DNA of 64,000 nt, taken from the NCBI GenBank assembly GCA_017591395.1, contig WEDG01005554.1, positions 54,911-118,910 of the forward strand. The letters run 5' to 3'. The stretch's first letter is position 1. Each line of letters begins with the position of its first letter. A program made the translations under genes and the position numbers. Below are positions 1 through 11,029 of the stretch, in pieces. The stretch is from Schistocephalus solidus. Taxonomy: Eukaryota > Platyhelminthes > Cestoda > Diphyllobothriidea > Diphyllobothriidae. The notes under the pieces are model-generated. The model saw nothing but the letters and a program-made list of their open reading frames with translations. It had not been told where the DNA came from and ran no database searches.

Positions 1-51
1 AAAAATAACTGGTTTGTGGAAGTATGTCAAGCCAAAGCACATGCAAAAACA

Positions 52-900
52 TTAAGAAGGTGAGAATTCCATTTGCCACGTTAAGCTCCACGTGGAAATT
101 GCATGCAAGTCTGCATGGATTACTTCAAGGCATCTTTGGGCCGAAGATCCAGAGGGGGAATATATGCATTTAAGATCATCCGCATAAATAAAAGAATGAG
201 AGTGTTTAAATGCTGATGAAATATCAGTGATGATAAGCAAAAACGAAAGAGCACCGAGCATGGTCCCTTGAAGCACACCGCTTACAATAGGGGTCTCAAC
301 TGAAAATGAGGACCCAAGTTAGAACTTTTGTTAACTATTAATTAGATATGACGTAATAAAATCGGTAATGGGACTATGAAAACCTAAGGCTTCTAGCTTA
401 ACTATGAACCTCCTATGGGGCCCTTTGTCAAAGGCCTTGCTAAGATCAAATTGGATAACAACCACAGAAAAATGATCATTACAAAGAGATGATAATAGAT
501 TTAGAAAAGACATGTGGCATGTTTCACAAGAGCGATCGGGTAGGAAGCCATGTTTGGGAGCGCTAAGAAGCAGATTGGTTATGCAAAAATCTGTAATTTG
601 TATGGTAATTAGTTTTTCAAAAAGCTTCTCGTGAGAAGGTACATTATGAACACCACAAAAATTGTGAAAATCCAAACCTACACCAGATTTATCTACAGAA
701 CTAACAAAAGAGGTTTTCCAATAATCAGGAACGAAACTATTCTTGAGAAAAACTGAGAAAACAAAAGGTGCAAAATCACTAAGATGTTTCATAAGGGAAT
801 TTGTGATTTTGTCGGTTCCAACTGAGTGTGATTGAGTAAGTTGGCTTTTAGGTTTCTAAGGAGCTGAGGGAACGAAATCAATGTAAGTGAAAAACTCATG
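52..900 (-). pseudogene. Reverse transcriptase fragment of LINE A1
   Basis: Two open stretches (792-331 and 276-52) read as consecutive parts of a CR1-type RT. The first has the template-grip motif HGFLPDRSCETCH and motif A FDLSKAFDKGPHRR, whose Asp is a catalytic metal ligand. The second has motif C, YADDLKCIYS. The segment between them (276-331) should hold the PQG-type motif B; 'LQGTMLGALSF' at the start of the second stretch is its degenerate form. The stretches are joined by a frameshift, so no full protein is made. The family would copy LINE RNA at a nicked target in the nucleus. Confidence 0.8.
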
Positions 901-1689
901 AGATGTCAGTGGAATCGAAGGGATGGGATTGGTTTCAAGGGTTAAATGTTTGGCAAAGAAGGAATGTTACAATTCTGCTCGGTCAAAAACCTCTGTAATG
1001 AAATAATTATTGCAATCGAGTAAGGTTGAAATGAATTTGTAAGATTTAGGGGAAGAATGGAGGCAAAACACTTGAGCAACAGATTTGGAAGTATTATCAT
1101 CGCTAATTACTAGAGAATCCCTACGCCTAGCTCACGTAACCCTAATTTTGAAGCTTAGTCAAATATGTATGCGATCCTTAAGTGGACAGATAACGAACAT
1201 ATGGACGGATCCTTAAGCTGCTTTCATAATTTTTTTAGTCAATTTTGAATAAAGTGTGGGATGGTGGAAGAAGCAACATTTAATGTAAAGGTCTTTTGTG
1301 GAATGAAATTGAGGAGGCCTTCTGTTATGACTTGCAATGTACCGTGGAAAAAACGTAGATCATTTCTTGAAAAAAAGCTTGGCCAATCCAGAAGGCTTGT
1401 TAAATTGTTAAATAATTCTTTGTTGACATGAGCAATGTCAAAATAGGTACATTAGATTTCTGGCTTTTTAGAGGAGCACACTGGAAAGAAACAATGAAGT
1501 AATGCGTTATCACTTGTACAGAGGTTTTTATGGAAATTCCGTAGTAAAGAATGGATGCAATTAGTAAAAATTAAATATAAAATAAAAATGTTCTAGGCAC
1601 TGAGCTGACCAATTGAGACATGTTTGAAGCGTTAATAGAGTTTAACAAGTTCTCAAATTTTGGGGCGAATTATTTGCATGCCAGCTGAT

Positions 1690-2301
1690 TTCTGGCAAAT
1701 TAAAATCTCCTACGATTGATTTGGCATCAAACGGAGCTTCTATAACTTTTTCAAAGAGTTCACAGTGCTAACTTTCATTGCTGGAATAACATGGAGGATT
1801 TTAGACACAGCCAATTATGGCTTTTTTCTTGTGCGGGAGGACAACTGAAACGAAACACGTATTTCTAGAAAACGTAGAAATTATAAGATCATAAGAGACG
1901 AACTAACGTAAAGAAAATAACCACGGCCACTTTTTCAACACCTTCTTGTCGATATAAACTACAATTTTTTAAATCGAGCGTGAGTCTGAAGTTAGAGCAT
2001 TAGCCCAGGATTCTGTGAAGCCCATAATATCTGGGTCAAACTCAAAAGCTACACTTCTTAGCGCAGTCAGCATTTCCATGACTGAGCTCGCGCTAAGTGA
2101 AAATATACAGAGAGTATTTGTGAAACGCGTGATACGCTCATTAGTGTGTATAAAAAAGAAAGACTTGGGGGAGGGGAAGTAAACTTTAGGGAAGAAGGTG
2201 TGGGTGGAAAGTAAAATTGCTGCGTTATACATTTTGCTATGTTTTTTTACCGTAAACTCAATAAGGATTATTGCACGGAAACATATTTGGCTGGTAAACA
2301 T
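1690..2301 (-). pseudogene. APE-type endonuclease fragment of LINE A1
   Basis: The minus strand encodes 'ALRSVAFEFDPDIMGFTESWA', the conserved start of LINE apurinic-like endonucleases, where the E of TESW is a catalytic metal-binding residue. The equivalent in A2 reads VLCITESWAHS. Downstream (about 1860-1690) there are echoes of the Y-x-P and G-D-F-N segments, but they are frameshifted. The domain nicks genomic DNA to start reverse transcription in intact elements. Here it is broken. Confidence 0.7.
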
Positions 2302-2309
2302 TGAGAGAA

Positions 2310-3240
2310 AGGCTATTTTCTGCGTAAGCGAAAATAGGAGAAGGCCTTAAAATAGGATCTTAAGGAATATTGGAATAATATGGGGGTGGAGAATAAGATT
2401 TGAAAATGTAACAAATATTTCAGGAAAACTGTTTCCATAAGGGGTAGAGTAAACTAATTTAAGAGCCTGAGAAGTTGCTGTGTTGGGATGATTGCAAAGG
2501 AAATTTCGTGTATGTACAGCACATGCTGGAGGGATAGGAGGTTTTACAACTTTAATGACGCTTTTATTTTTGGAACTTAAATTAGGGGCATACTTAGACT
2601 TTTCCGGGGTATTTATAAGTTTATTAGATTGAACAGCTGAGACCAGAGTGGATGGCGTGAAATGGCAACGAAGCGGAAATGACTAAGTTTTTTGGACCAT
2701 GGAACCAGTGGGAATATAAGGAAAACAAATTTGAAATAGAGAAGCAGCCGGTGTTGACACCTTAGACGGCGTCCCTGACATTAAATGTGGGCTTCTGACA
2801 TAGTGGAAAGCTATTGAGTTTGAAATTCCTATTCGCTTAGCACAATGCGTTAATGGATTCATTGGAAGTAAAGTGGGAGGTGAAGTTAAGGGTATTTAAA
2901 CCGGACAAAAGAGGATATTGCTGTACCGTTTGGCCATACTTATTGATCATAGACTGAGAGGCCAAAGACCTATGCGAGAGGGAAGATCCATATCTTCACC
3001 CCATCGGCGTAGGAAAAATTGTGCAACTTGTAGATAATAAGAAATTTGACATCGTTGTGCAAACATGGAGTCCACTTCGATTGGTGAAAAAATTGTTACT
3101 AATACAGGTGGATTTTTACCACATGAGGAGAGAAATTTGGCCTCGACACTTTTTTAGTTGAAGCCGCACGAGTACAGGAAGTCTATGATGTAAACTTCCA
3201 TAGTTAGTCTGTCTCAGGAAAAAAAATTTAAAAAAAAATT
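2310..3240 (-). other. ORF1 / 5' region remnant of LINE A1
   Basis: No open frame survives. The stretch 3140-3180 matches the ORF1 region of copy A2 (about 40245-40285), both containing gccgcacgagta, so this is the decayed ORF1 (nucleic-acid-binding protein) region. I see no independent gene in it. Confidence 0.45.
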
Positions 3241-3362
3241 ATAATTTCGTTTCTGTCAATCTAATGTTTCACTGGCAACCAAATGGATGAGTGTCCAGAC
3301 GCTGACATTCCTGAGAGAGAATAGTAGAGATATTACCATCGTAATGAGAGGGAATAGCAGAA

Positions 3363-4519
3363 TATCACAATCCCTCACATTATTTTGCCAAGACTAAAGA
3401 AATTGAGGAAGCAATTAAAAGATCAATATACTAGTTCGTATTCTGTACATCTAAAGATTGCAGAGATTTTTGAATTAGCCTTTAAGATTCGTCTTATACG
3501 TGACAGACAGAGGGCGTCTTGCGCACTCAGCGAGTCAAACTCTGCAACATCTGTTGCTCAACTGTTCCGCCGTCGATCCTTCTCTTAACGAGGTTATGAA
3601 ATTCCTCCATTACTAAACGAAGACACGAACTTCGTTCTCGAACACTATGAGAAGGCAGAAATTTTAGTGCATTCTTTGCAAATCATCTTTCGATGGAATC
3701 TGAACCGGTTCCGATGTTCCAGGCATCCTCATTCAATGTTATCAGTACCATTGATTTCTCCATAGAACTAATTCGTAAGCAAATAATTCGTCTGAAAAAC
3801 ACGCATATTTCGGTGTCTGATTTCATTCAAAACTCAATTATTAAGAGAGTGCCGAGCTTTCCCCGATTGCTTAGCCACGGATTCTTTCCTAACTCATGGA
3901 AGACACCTATTTTTTTTCTGTTGTCAAGTCGGGATCTCGTTCGGATGTAAATAATTATCGAGGCGTTCACGAAAACCCCGCACTAGCAACACTTCTTGAA
4001 AAAAATATTTTGAATCAAATTCTCGAATATTGCTTAGAAAAAAAGCTCTTAAGCGACTCGCAATATGGTTTTCTACCTGGGAGATCATGCGAAGTGTGTC
4101 ACTTAGCTTTTCTTAACCTCGTCACATCCCTTCGTAATGAGCAGCAGTCAGTGGTTGTGATCTACTTTGACCTGAGCAAAGCCTTTGTCAAGGTACCACA
4201 CAGACGTCTTCTGGTGAAACTTCCTGGACCCCTAGTAATTCAAAATAGTACACTTTTAGAACGATCAGCCATAAAAGACTTAGGTCTAAGTTACATGAAT
4301 AAGCTAGCATTATCGCCTCATGCAGATCGAATTTCTGCAAAGGCTGCACAGATATGTGGTTTTATGTCACATAATTTCGTCCTTCCGGATATAAAGTTAA
4401 ACCTGCACCGCATGTTTATTCTTCCTATCCTAGAATACTGCTGTCCCCTATTTGGGCTGATGAACGCCTCTGACCGCAGTAAGATGGAAAATGTTCAGAG
4501 AGTATTTACTCGAAAAGCT
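3363..4519 (+). mobile_element. CR1-like LINE, family B, copy B2 (RT core deleted)
   Basis: This 5'-truncated plus-strand copy starts in the endonuclease-RT linker and stops abruptly at about 4519, where the D1 element begins on the other strand. It aligns with B1 (19020-21304) and B3 (61839-63200). The best explanation for its missing 3' half is that D1 arrived at, or recombined with, this position. Confidence 0.8.
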
Positions 4520-4534
4520 CTTCGTCAAAATTAA
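3385..4534 (+). pseudogene. LINE B reverse transcriptase with in-frame loss of the catalytic core
   Basis: Three overlapping reading frames (3385-3588, 3693-3950, 3896-4534) give the linker, fingers and thumb of a CR1 RT. Motif A (YFDLSKAFVKVPHRR) is present. Directly after RLLVKL the protein jumps to LPGPLVIQ. In copy B1 about 124 residues lie between these points, including motif B and YADD. The deletion is in frame and its ends share only a couple of bases. The last residues (ALRQN) come from the junction with D1. The copy could not polymerise DNA. Confidence 0.82.
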
Positions 4535-5963
4535 CGAAGGATCTCCTGATTGCGCCTAAGATACACATAGCTTTCTTTACAATATTCGCACAGTGCGACG
4601 ATGGTTTAAGAGGGGATTTTATCCATATACCCAAGTCATTTAGAGTATTTACCTCCTGTAGTTGGTGACCACTGATGAAATACTGAAAGTCAAACTTAAT
4701 CATCCTTCTGGAACTAGACCGCAGTCGGATTATTTGGCATTTGTTAAAATAAAGGGTCAGCAGCCACTCATCACACCATGTTTGCAAGTGATCTAAGTTT
4801 TGTTGTAATTTCCGCGCACCCTCCGGTTTTCAATCGAGTTCCATAACTTCAGATCGTCAGCGAACTCTACCTTCTCACATGTCAGACAATCAAGGCAGTC
4901 GTTCACGTATATCAGAAATAGAATGAGACCCAGAACGCTGCCCTGTGGAACTCCACTGTGAACGGTTTCCAAGTGAGACTTGGCGTCTCCAATACAAACA
5001 CGCTGGCGCCTGCCTGTGAGAAAGTCGGCCAACCATTTAAGTGGGTTGCCAGTCACACACATTTGGCGCAGCTTAAAGATCAGACGTCTGTGTGGAACCC
5101 TGTCAAAGGCTTTGCTTAAGTCAATGTAGACCGCATCGACTGACAAACCTATTTCTAAGGTTTTTTCCAACTTTCCATGGATGTGAGCAGGTTTGTGAGG
5201 CAGGATCGACCACTTCGAAATCCATGTTAATATGAACTCAGCAAGTTATTCTCTTCAAGATTCCTAATCAGTTCCGTTTTGATTATCTTCTCCATAATTT
5301 TGCAACAGATACTTGTGCGGCTGACTGGTCGGAAACTGTTTGGTGATGTCGTCTCTCCTCCTTTATAGATGGGGGTTATGTTGGCTATCTTCCACTCGGT
5401 AGGCAGAGCCCCCGCCTCCATCGAACTTTCAAATATCTTGGAGAGCGGAGAGGCCAGCTGGTCAGTGAGATCATTGAGAACTTTTGCGGATATAACATCT
5501 CTGCCAGGTGATTTAGTGGGCTGTAGCTGTTAAAGAGTTTTTCTTACTGTGTCCATTGGTAACGACACCGTGCTTATTTTGTTTGTAGATGTGGCAGTAC
5601 TGTAGTATTCTTCCTCGTTAAAAAGGTGGTTTCTCTGTATACATGGACATAAAGAAATTGGATAAGAGGCTGGACTTATCAGAGTTATCAATCAACCTGT
5701 TTCCCTGATAGTCGTTTAGACAAGAAATGCAGTCCCGATTTTGTTAAGCCTTATTAACGTAAGCAAAAAACTTTTTCGAATTTCTTGGTATGTTTTTGAC
5801 TATTTCTGTCTCGAAGGCTGATCTTTCCTTTCTCAGAAGGATCCGACACCGATTTCGCTGTTTCATAAAAGCGAAAATTTTTTAGGGTTGTTGATATCTG
5901 GCATATGTTATCCACAGTCTTCTTTTCTTCTTGTGATTCCTTTTTATTTTCGATGTCACCCAC
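4521..5963 (-). pseudogene. LINE D1 reverse transcriptase and linker
   Basis: The three open stretches in order are an EN-RT linker (5963-5754), the RT start with WKIANITPIYKGG and FRPVSRTSICCKIMEKII (5421-5227), and the palm (5170-4793). The palm has all polymerase motifs: A VYIDLSKAFDRVPHRR, B SGVPQGSVLG and C FADDLKLW. The connection and thumb follow in 4787-4521. Frameshifts at about 5200 and 4790 and stops in the linker kill the gene. The protein ends in the thumb at the junction with B2. Confidence 0.82.
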
Positions 5964-6207
5964 TCAGGTCGGAGACGCACGATCGCCATTTAAGTGGGCA
6001 GAATTTCTCCACCAACTGCTGAATCAAGTGACAAATAAAGAACCAGGCAGCGCTTGGGTCAGGTTCATATGCAGGGCTCCAGTCTATCCCATTCAGTTAT
6101 TCTTTCATTTTGGGAATATCCCCTTTCCATACATTTCTCTCCCTAACTGCACGACGTTTGGGTACAGAAAAATGACTGTACTCCCAAGCAAGAACGCAAT
6201 GATCACT

Positions 6208-6941
6208 TCATCCTAGCGGCACGTAAGGATTTAATGCAAGGATACAATTGTCGTCTCTACTAATGATTCGATCCAAAGAGCTGGACTGCTGCACAGTTCG
6301 GAACCGCGTCTCCATTGTTACATGTTGGGAAAGAAACTCGTCATTTACTAACTGAACTAATTTCTGTTCGAATGAATTTTCCGATCGCGAGCAGTACATT
6401 GACACCCAATCGATATCGGGAGCGTTGAAATCTCCAAGTATTTAGAAGAGTTTTCTACCTCTGTGAGGAGTGCTTCGTCCGTATCCATTCGCTGTCCTGG
6501 GGGTCGATATACCACGGCAATATGGAGGTCTGCTTGGTTTGGAACTTTCAGTTTATAACTAAGTATTTCGCAAGACGAGTTCCTATTTGGCGAGGGCCCA
6601 TCCGGAATGAAGTCAATGCCTTCTCGTATGAACGTTGCGATTCCATCATCCCTACATCCGTTTTTATCCATGCAGATAAGCTGAAATCCGTCTATCCTGA
6701 CTTCTGTGTCTGCGATTTTTTCATTTAATCATGTTTCAGTTAGAGCTATAAAGTCAGGTTGTGAATAGTCCACGACCAGTTTGATTTCATCCATTTTGTT
6801 CAATAGACTCTGCACATTTGTGTACATCATTTTAATCTTTTTTTGTTCCATCGATTTCTGAAGATTTATGTTTCTTTCTTCCACATGGTGATTATTGCTG
6901 GATATTTTACAAGATATATCCAGTCTCCTATCTGGGTTCAA
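6208..6941 (-). pseudogene. LINE D1 endonuclease
   Basis: The minus strand starts with MMYTNVQSLLNKMDEI and FIALTET, the conserved N and E motifs of the APE-like fold. It continues with IAVVYRPPGQ and a GDFNAPDIDW-type motif, then LNPYVPLG leading to SDH, seen across frames (6671-6357, 6405-6208). Stops separate the pieces. No ORF1 is recognisable upstream before D2 begins. Confidence 0.75.
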
Positions 6942-7052
6942 ATCTACAGGTATTTAGTAGGGCTTTTGACCGGCGTGGTTGCCGTCAATTTACCGGATGT
7001 TCCCATAAAAACGAGCGCACCGTTTTGACGATTTTTAGTCACTTTAAGTCAC

Positions 7053-7078
7053 TTTATTGAGGGAAGTAGGCTTTCGCC
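7053..7078 (-). promoter_or_regulatory. 3'-terminal hairpin and AATAAA of LINE D2
   Basis: On the minus strand GGC-GAAA-GCC (7078-7069), a GNRA-type tetraloop, is followed about 10 nt later by AATAAA (7058-7053). The same block, with an AGGC...GCCT stem, ends D3 (26058-26069) and D4 (59096-59107). It may be the site the RT recognises on its own RNA. Confidence 0.5.
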
Positions 7079-7158
7079 GTTGAGCTCCCCATTCACATGC
7101 AAAAATGTCAATAGTACAAACGTTTACGGTCATAAATCTGACAAATGAAAATGTAGGG

Positions 7159-8995
7159 TCATCGATATGTGTGGGCCAGGCGCAACCTGCCACTGTTTAC
7201 ACTATCTTCATTATATTGACAATAGTTTCTCAGAAAATGAATATCTGGTTTGAATTTAAATGTGTCAACAGTTTCTGAAAGGATCACCTCGTCAGGGAGT
7301 CCGTTCCACGCTCCAACGATCTTCTGCGAAAAGGTGTTCCGACGGACTTCCGTGTGGACAAACTTCCTCTGCAGTTTAAAGGGATGACCCCGCATATGTT
7401 CCGTCCCAGCCAATTCGAAGAAGTCAGCAAATTATAGGGCACAATCGCGGCCTCTGACAATCCGGTAGGTTTGGATGAGGTCACCGCGTAGTTGCCTGTA
7501 ATTTAGAGGAAACAAAACAAGTTCAACCAGTCGGCTTCGTAAGGCAGATGACTTAGATTCTTGACCATCTTCGTAGCCCTCGCCTGCACTCGTTCCAGCT
7601 GTAGATAATCCTTCTTAAACCACGGACGCCAGGCCTGGATGGCATATTCCAAGTTAGATCGAACAAATACCCCGTAGGTTTTTTGGAAGAGTTCCTTATA
7701 AATCTGCACAAATCCACGTCTGAGCGTAAATAAGACCTGTGTAGCACGTTTAGCTGCCTTTAAACACTGTGAAGATTGTTTAAGTGAGTAGTTTATTAGA
7801 ACACCGAGGTCTTTCTGTTCCTCAACAATTGAAAGGGTCTGCCCATTGAGAATGTATTGGTAGGAATCATCCTCCTCACTGGTCCTTCTGGTACGCAGTC
7901 TTAGGACCATTCACTTCCCAACGTTAAAATTTAAGAGCCAACGAGCAGACCAGCTGCTAAGACGGTTGAAATCCTCTTGAAGTGCGTGCCTATCGAAATC
8001 AGATCTGATGACCCTCCACAATTTAACATCATCTGCAAACATGATGGCACTGCAATCCAGGTCGTCGACACAGTCGTTGATGTACACTAAGAAGAGTAAC
8101 GGCCCTAATACTGAGCCTTGGGGACACCACTTAGAACCGGAGTAGGTGTTGACTTCGAGGTATCGATGCACACAGTTTGCAATCTATCTGTAAGAAAGTC
8201 TGCGATCCATGTCAACAGCATTCCTCTTATGCCGATTTCAGATAATTTGTAGATGAGACGTTTTGTGTGGGACACTGTCAAACGCCTTCTTGAAATCAGT
8301 GTTTATGACGTGCACGAGTCCACTGCTCTGTGGAGATTAATAAACTAGAAAGACAGGAGCGATTCTGTCTGAAGCCATGCTGGCGATCTGAGAGTAATTG
8401 GTTTTCCTCAAGGAACTTCATGGTTGCCTTCTTGATTATTGATCCCATTATGTTACAGCAAATGGAGGTTAGGCTGACAGGCCGATCATAAGTGACATTA
8501 GATCGAGCACCACTCTTCTATATGGGGTATATATTTTCTGCCTTCCATTCGGATGGCAGTTTCCCTGCTTCAAATGACGAATTAAATATATTCGCTAGTG
8601 GTTTGGACAGTTCACTGGCCAGTTGTTTCAAGAACTTGGCCGGTATATAGTCCGGACCAGATGACTTCGCTTCTATCAGATTTCGCATTTCTCGTTCCAC
8701 GAGAGGTTCCTGGAAGATTATATATTCAAGCTCTCAACTGGCGTCTATAACAGCACTGCTGACCTGGTCAAGCTGAAGTTCCGGTTCTCTAGTGAATACC
8801 GAGGCAAAAAAACCGACCTAAGTACTCGGCTTTGTCGCAATTTTCAACGACTTCAACATCATTCCCATCCATGAGTACTGCTACTGGGTCCTTGTTTTTT
8901 AATCGACTATTGATATAATGGAATAAAATTTTTGGTTTATATTCAGCCTGTTGAATAATCCTTGATTCATAGTTCTTCCTTGCCTGACGAATCAT
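7159..8995 (-). pseudogene. LINE D2 reverse transcriptase
   Basis: Reading down the minus strand: linker (8995-8789), RT start with SSGPDYIPAKFLKQLA and LPSEWKAENIYPI (8700-8518), a decayed finger/palm stretch (8500-8170), then motif B QGSVLGPLLFLVYIND and motif C MFADDVKLWRVI (8171-7911). The thumb is KDLGVLINYSLKQSSQC and FVRSNLEYAIQAWRPW (7910-7503). The tail RGHPFKLQRKFVHTEVRRNTFS (split here as RGHPFKLQRKF then VHTEVRRNTFS) lies at 7413-7159. Motif A lies in the broken part at about 8290. At least four frame changes rule out function. Confidence 0.82.
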
Positions 8996-9338
8996 TCTTT
9001 TTACAGCGTTTCTTTGATGACGAAATTCTTTGAGATGCTCTGCTGACCCTGTTTCCCTGAATACCTTCCATTTTTTATTCTTCTTCTTTAACTGCCTGTT
9101 AAGTTCTTTTGTTAACCAGGTGGGGCGACCTTTTTGTTTGCAACTTCACTGGACAAAAGCGTTTAATCAGATCGAGTGAGACTGTCTTAAATGATCGCCA
9201 GTCATCCTCTGGATTCCCTTTAAGCAAACAATCCCATCTCATAGACATCAGTTCTTTCCTCATCGCATTAAAATCAGCCTTCCATATATTTCGCTTGCAT
9301 GCCGTTCCATTCTGGCGCTGAGAATAAAGTGAGTAATC

Positions 9339-10297
9339 CTACATCAGCGTACTATGGTCACTCTTACCGAGGGGTGCAATAGAATACACTTCATCAATGC
9401 TAGAGAAGTCCTTCGTAAATACTAGGTCCAGACAATTTGCTCTCTGGTTCTCTCTAAATCTCGTTAGTTTGTTAACCTTCTGTACCAAAGGTTGGTCGAG
9501 AGTGAGATCCATTAGCTTGTTGCCGAAGAAAATTGGTGCACCATCAACTGTCAGATTTACCCAGTCTACTATAGGTGAATTGAAATCTCCAGCGATAAGC
9601 ACCTCCTGCTGACTTGCTACTTCCTTGAGCAAATGGAGGAGCGACTCATCAGCTGCACTTGGAATGTTCGGTGGTCTGCAGATCGTCAAGAATTGTAGGT
9701 TCTGTGAACAATCCTTTTTAATCTTTATCCAGAGAAATTCACATTCAAGGAAGATGGAGTGCATTCGTTCGACTGCCAAGATTCCTGTTCTAACATATAC
9801 GGCCACTCCTCCTCCTTTTTTATTTTCTCGGTCTTTTCGAAAAGTTGATATCCATCTATCAAAACCTCGCTAACAACGATTTCGTCTTTGAGCCACGTTT
9901 CCGTAATGGCAACGACATCGGGGGTTCGGTCTGATACTAGTGCTTTGAGTTTGTCTACTTTCGATAGGGGACTCTGAGCATTGGTATACAAACATCCCAA
10001 TTTAGACTGGGTAACTCCTCCATATAAACTTCTGCGCATTTCGTGCGATTGAATACTAGAGTCTGTCATTGCTTTCCAAGAGGAACTGGTGTCCATCCCG
10101 CCGACGCTGAGTTCTGATGAGTGGTCGTCATCCGAGTTCTGGAGCGCCTTCTTTTTAATATTCAAGCTCTGTACAGTTGGGTTCATTATATTTAATGTCC
10201 TCCGTCTCGGCGAGGACCCACCTTGATTATGTACGGAGTCTGCCATAAGGAAGACCTCTTTATCACTTTTATTTATCCGTCCTTTATTTGGAGCCAT
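9339..10297 (-). pseudogene. LINE D2 endonuclease (all key motifs visible)
   Basis: The upstream frame (10297-9725) begins MAPNKGRINKSDKE, passes a low-complexity leader, then enters the nuclease with LGCLYTNAQSPLSKVDKLKAL and VVAITETWLKDE. These are cut in the middle by a frameshift at about 9790. The downstream frame (9806-9339) has AVYVRTGILAV, ICRPPNIPSA, LIAGDFNSPIVDW and PLGKSDHSTLM. The N, E, DxN and SDH motifs of an APE-like endonuclease are therefore all present, but one frameshift separates the E from the rest. It would nick target DNA in an intact LINE. Confidence 0.85.
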
Positions 10298-10342
10298 TTT
10301 TCCCCTGCTCGGTCCTCCTCTTCAGTTCTGCTCTCAGCATCC

Positions 10343-10600
10343 TCATTTTGTGCCTTTCCTTGGGTTTGTAATCCGGCTGAAAAACACATCCCTGTGTGAG
10401 CTACGGAAAGCCGTTCTCAGTTCTAGGAGGCGTGAAGCCTGAATATCATTTTTAAGAATTATTTTAAGAGGCCTTGGTGATGATAGTTCATATGAAACAT
10501 CCGCTTTCCCTAAACGGAATGATTTGTGCACTGTAACGCATTCGCCATCTCGAAGAATCGAATATGAGTATTCTCGGAAAAGACTGAGGTCATGTTCTAC
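10343..10600 (-). pseudogene. C-terminal part of LINE D2 ORF1
   Basis: The stretch reads DLSLFREYSYSILRDGE, then VHKSFRLGK and SSPRPLKIILKNDIQASRLLE. The 'RLGK...RPLKIIL' pattern also occurs in LINE C ORF1 (48860-48333, AYRIGK...PRPLKN), so this is the nucleic-acid-binding C-terminal domain of ORF1. It is 5' truncated at about 10607. Confidence 0.6.
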
Positions 10601-10607
10601 CCATTTA

Positions 10608-11012
10608 TGTATTCATTTAATGAGTCGAGGTTAGTAAGCTCACAGCGTTCTTTGAAGGACAGTTATCGGTGTTCTCAAGAAAAAAACACTTTAAGTAAAG
10701 AAGTGTTGGACTGATTCTATCGTCTTCCGTTCACTATCTTGCAAAGGCTTAAAAGAAGCGAGCAGTATTCCAGACTAGGTCTGTCGTACATTTAATAAAG
10801 GCTCGTTCTAATATTGAGGATTTTTAAATTTCTGAAAGTAAACTCAGTAGTTCGGTGGGCTTTCGAAACAATCACAGCAGCGGGCTCTGACAGATTAAGT
10901 CTACTTTAATATGATTAAACCAGCTTCTTTATTACTGCAGATACCTTTAGGTCGTAACCGTCTATTCTTAGGTGGGACTAATAGTTTACGCCAATAACCA
11001 TTTCCAAATAAG
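10608..11012 (-). mobile_element. LINE C fragment C5a (RT thumb part)
   Basis: The DNA matches 44850-45230, the thumb/connection region of LINE C RT, on the minus strand. It contains many indels and has no open frame. It faces fragment C5b, which is on the opposite strand. Confidence 0.7.
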
Positions 11013-11029
11013 GTACGGACAAATAGTTT

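Larger units (their letters stand above)
1..3362 (-). mobile_element. CR1-like LINE, family A, copy A1 (decayed)
   Basis: On the minus strand the order is ORF1 remnant (about 3200-2310), endonuclease (2301-1690) and reverse transcriptase (900-1), the layout of a CR1-like LINE. The copy runs off the left edge, so its 3' end is not seen. It matches copy A2 (36665-41130) at DNA level, for example 541-650 against 37765-37890. The exact 5' end is unclear: 3240-3362 resembles nothing else here. Many stops and frameshifts make it a fossil. Confidence 0.8.
4520..7030 (-). mobile_element. EN-RT LINE of clade D, subfamily D1 (3' truncated)
   Basis: On the minus strand the order is endonuclease (6941-6208), linker (5963-5754) and RT (5421-4521). 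The 3' end of the RT and the UTR are missing at the junction with B2. The upstream end abuts the 3' tail of D2. D1 differs clearly in protein from D2 and D3, so it is a separate subfamily rather than a recent duplicate. Confidence 0.8.
7031..10607 (-). mobile_element. EN-RT LINE of clade D, subfamily D2 (nearly full length)
   Basis: This copy contains the end of ORF1 (10600-10343), endonuclease (10297-9339), RT (8995-7503) and C-terminal tail (7413-7159). A 3' UTR follows with a polyadenylation-type AATAAA at 7058-7053 and a small terminal hairpin. The 5' end stops at about 10607 beside a LINE C fragment. Several frameshifts and stops are present. Confidence 0.82.

Noticed and set aside
6890..6960. 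tRNA-like segment with a B-box-like gggttcaaatc
   Set aside because: No A box at the right distance and no acceptor or anticodon stems can be drawn; it is antisense LINE D1 coding sequence.
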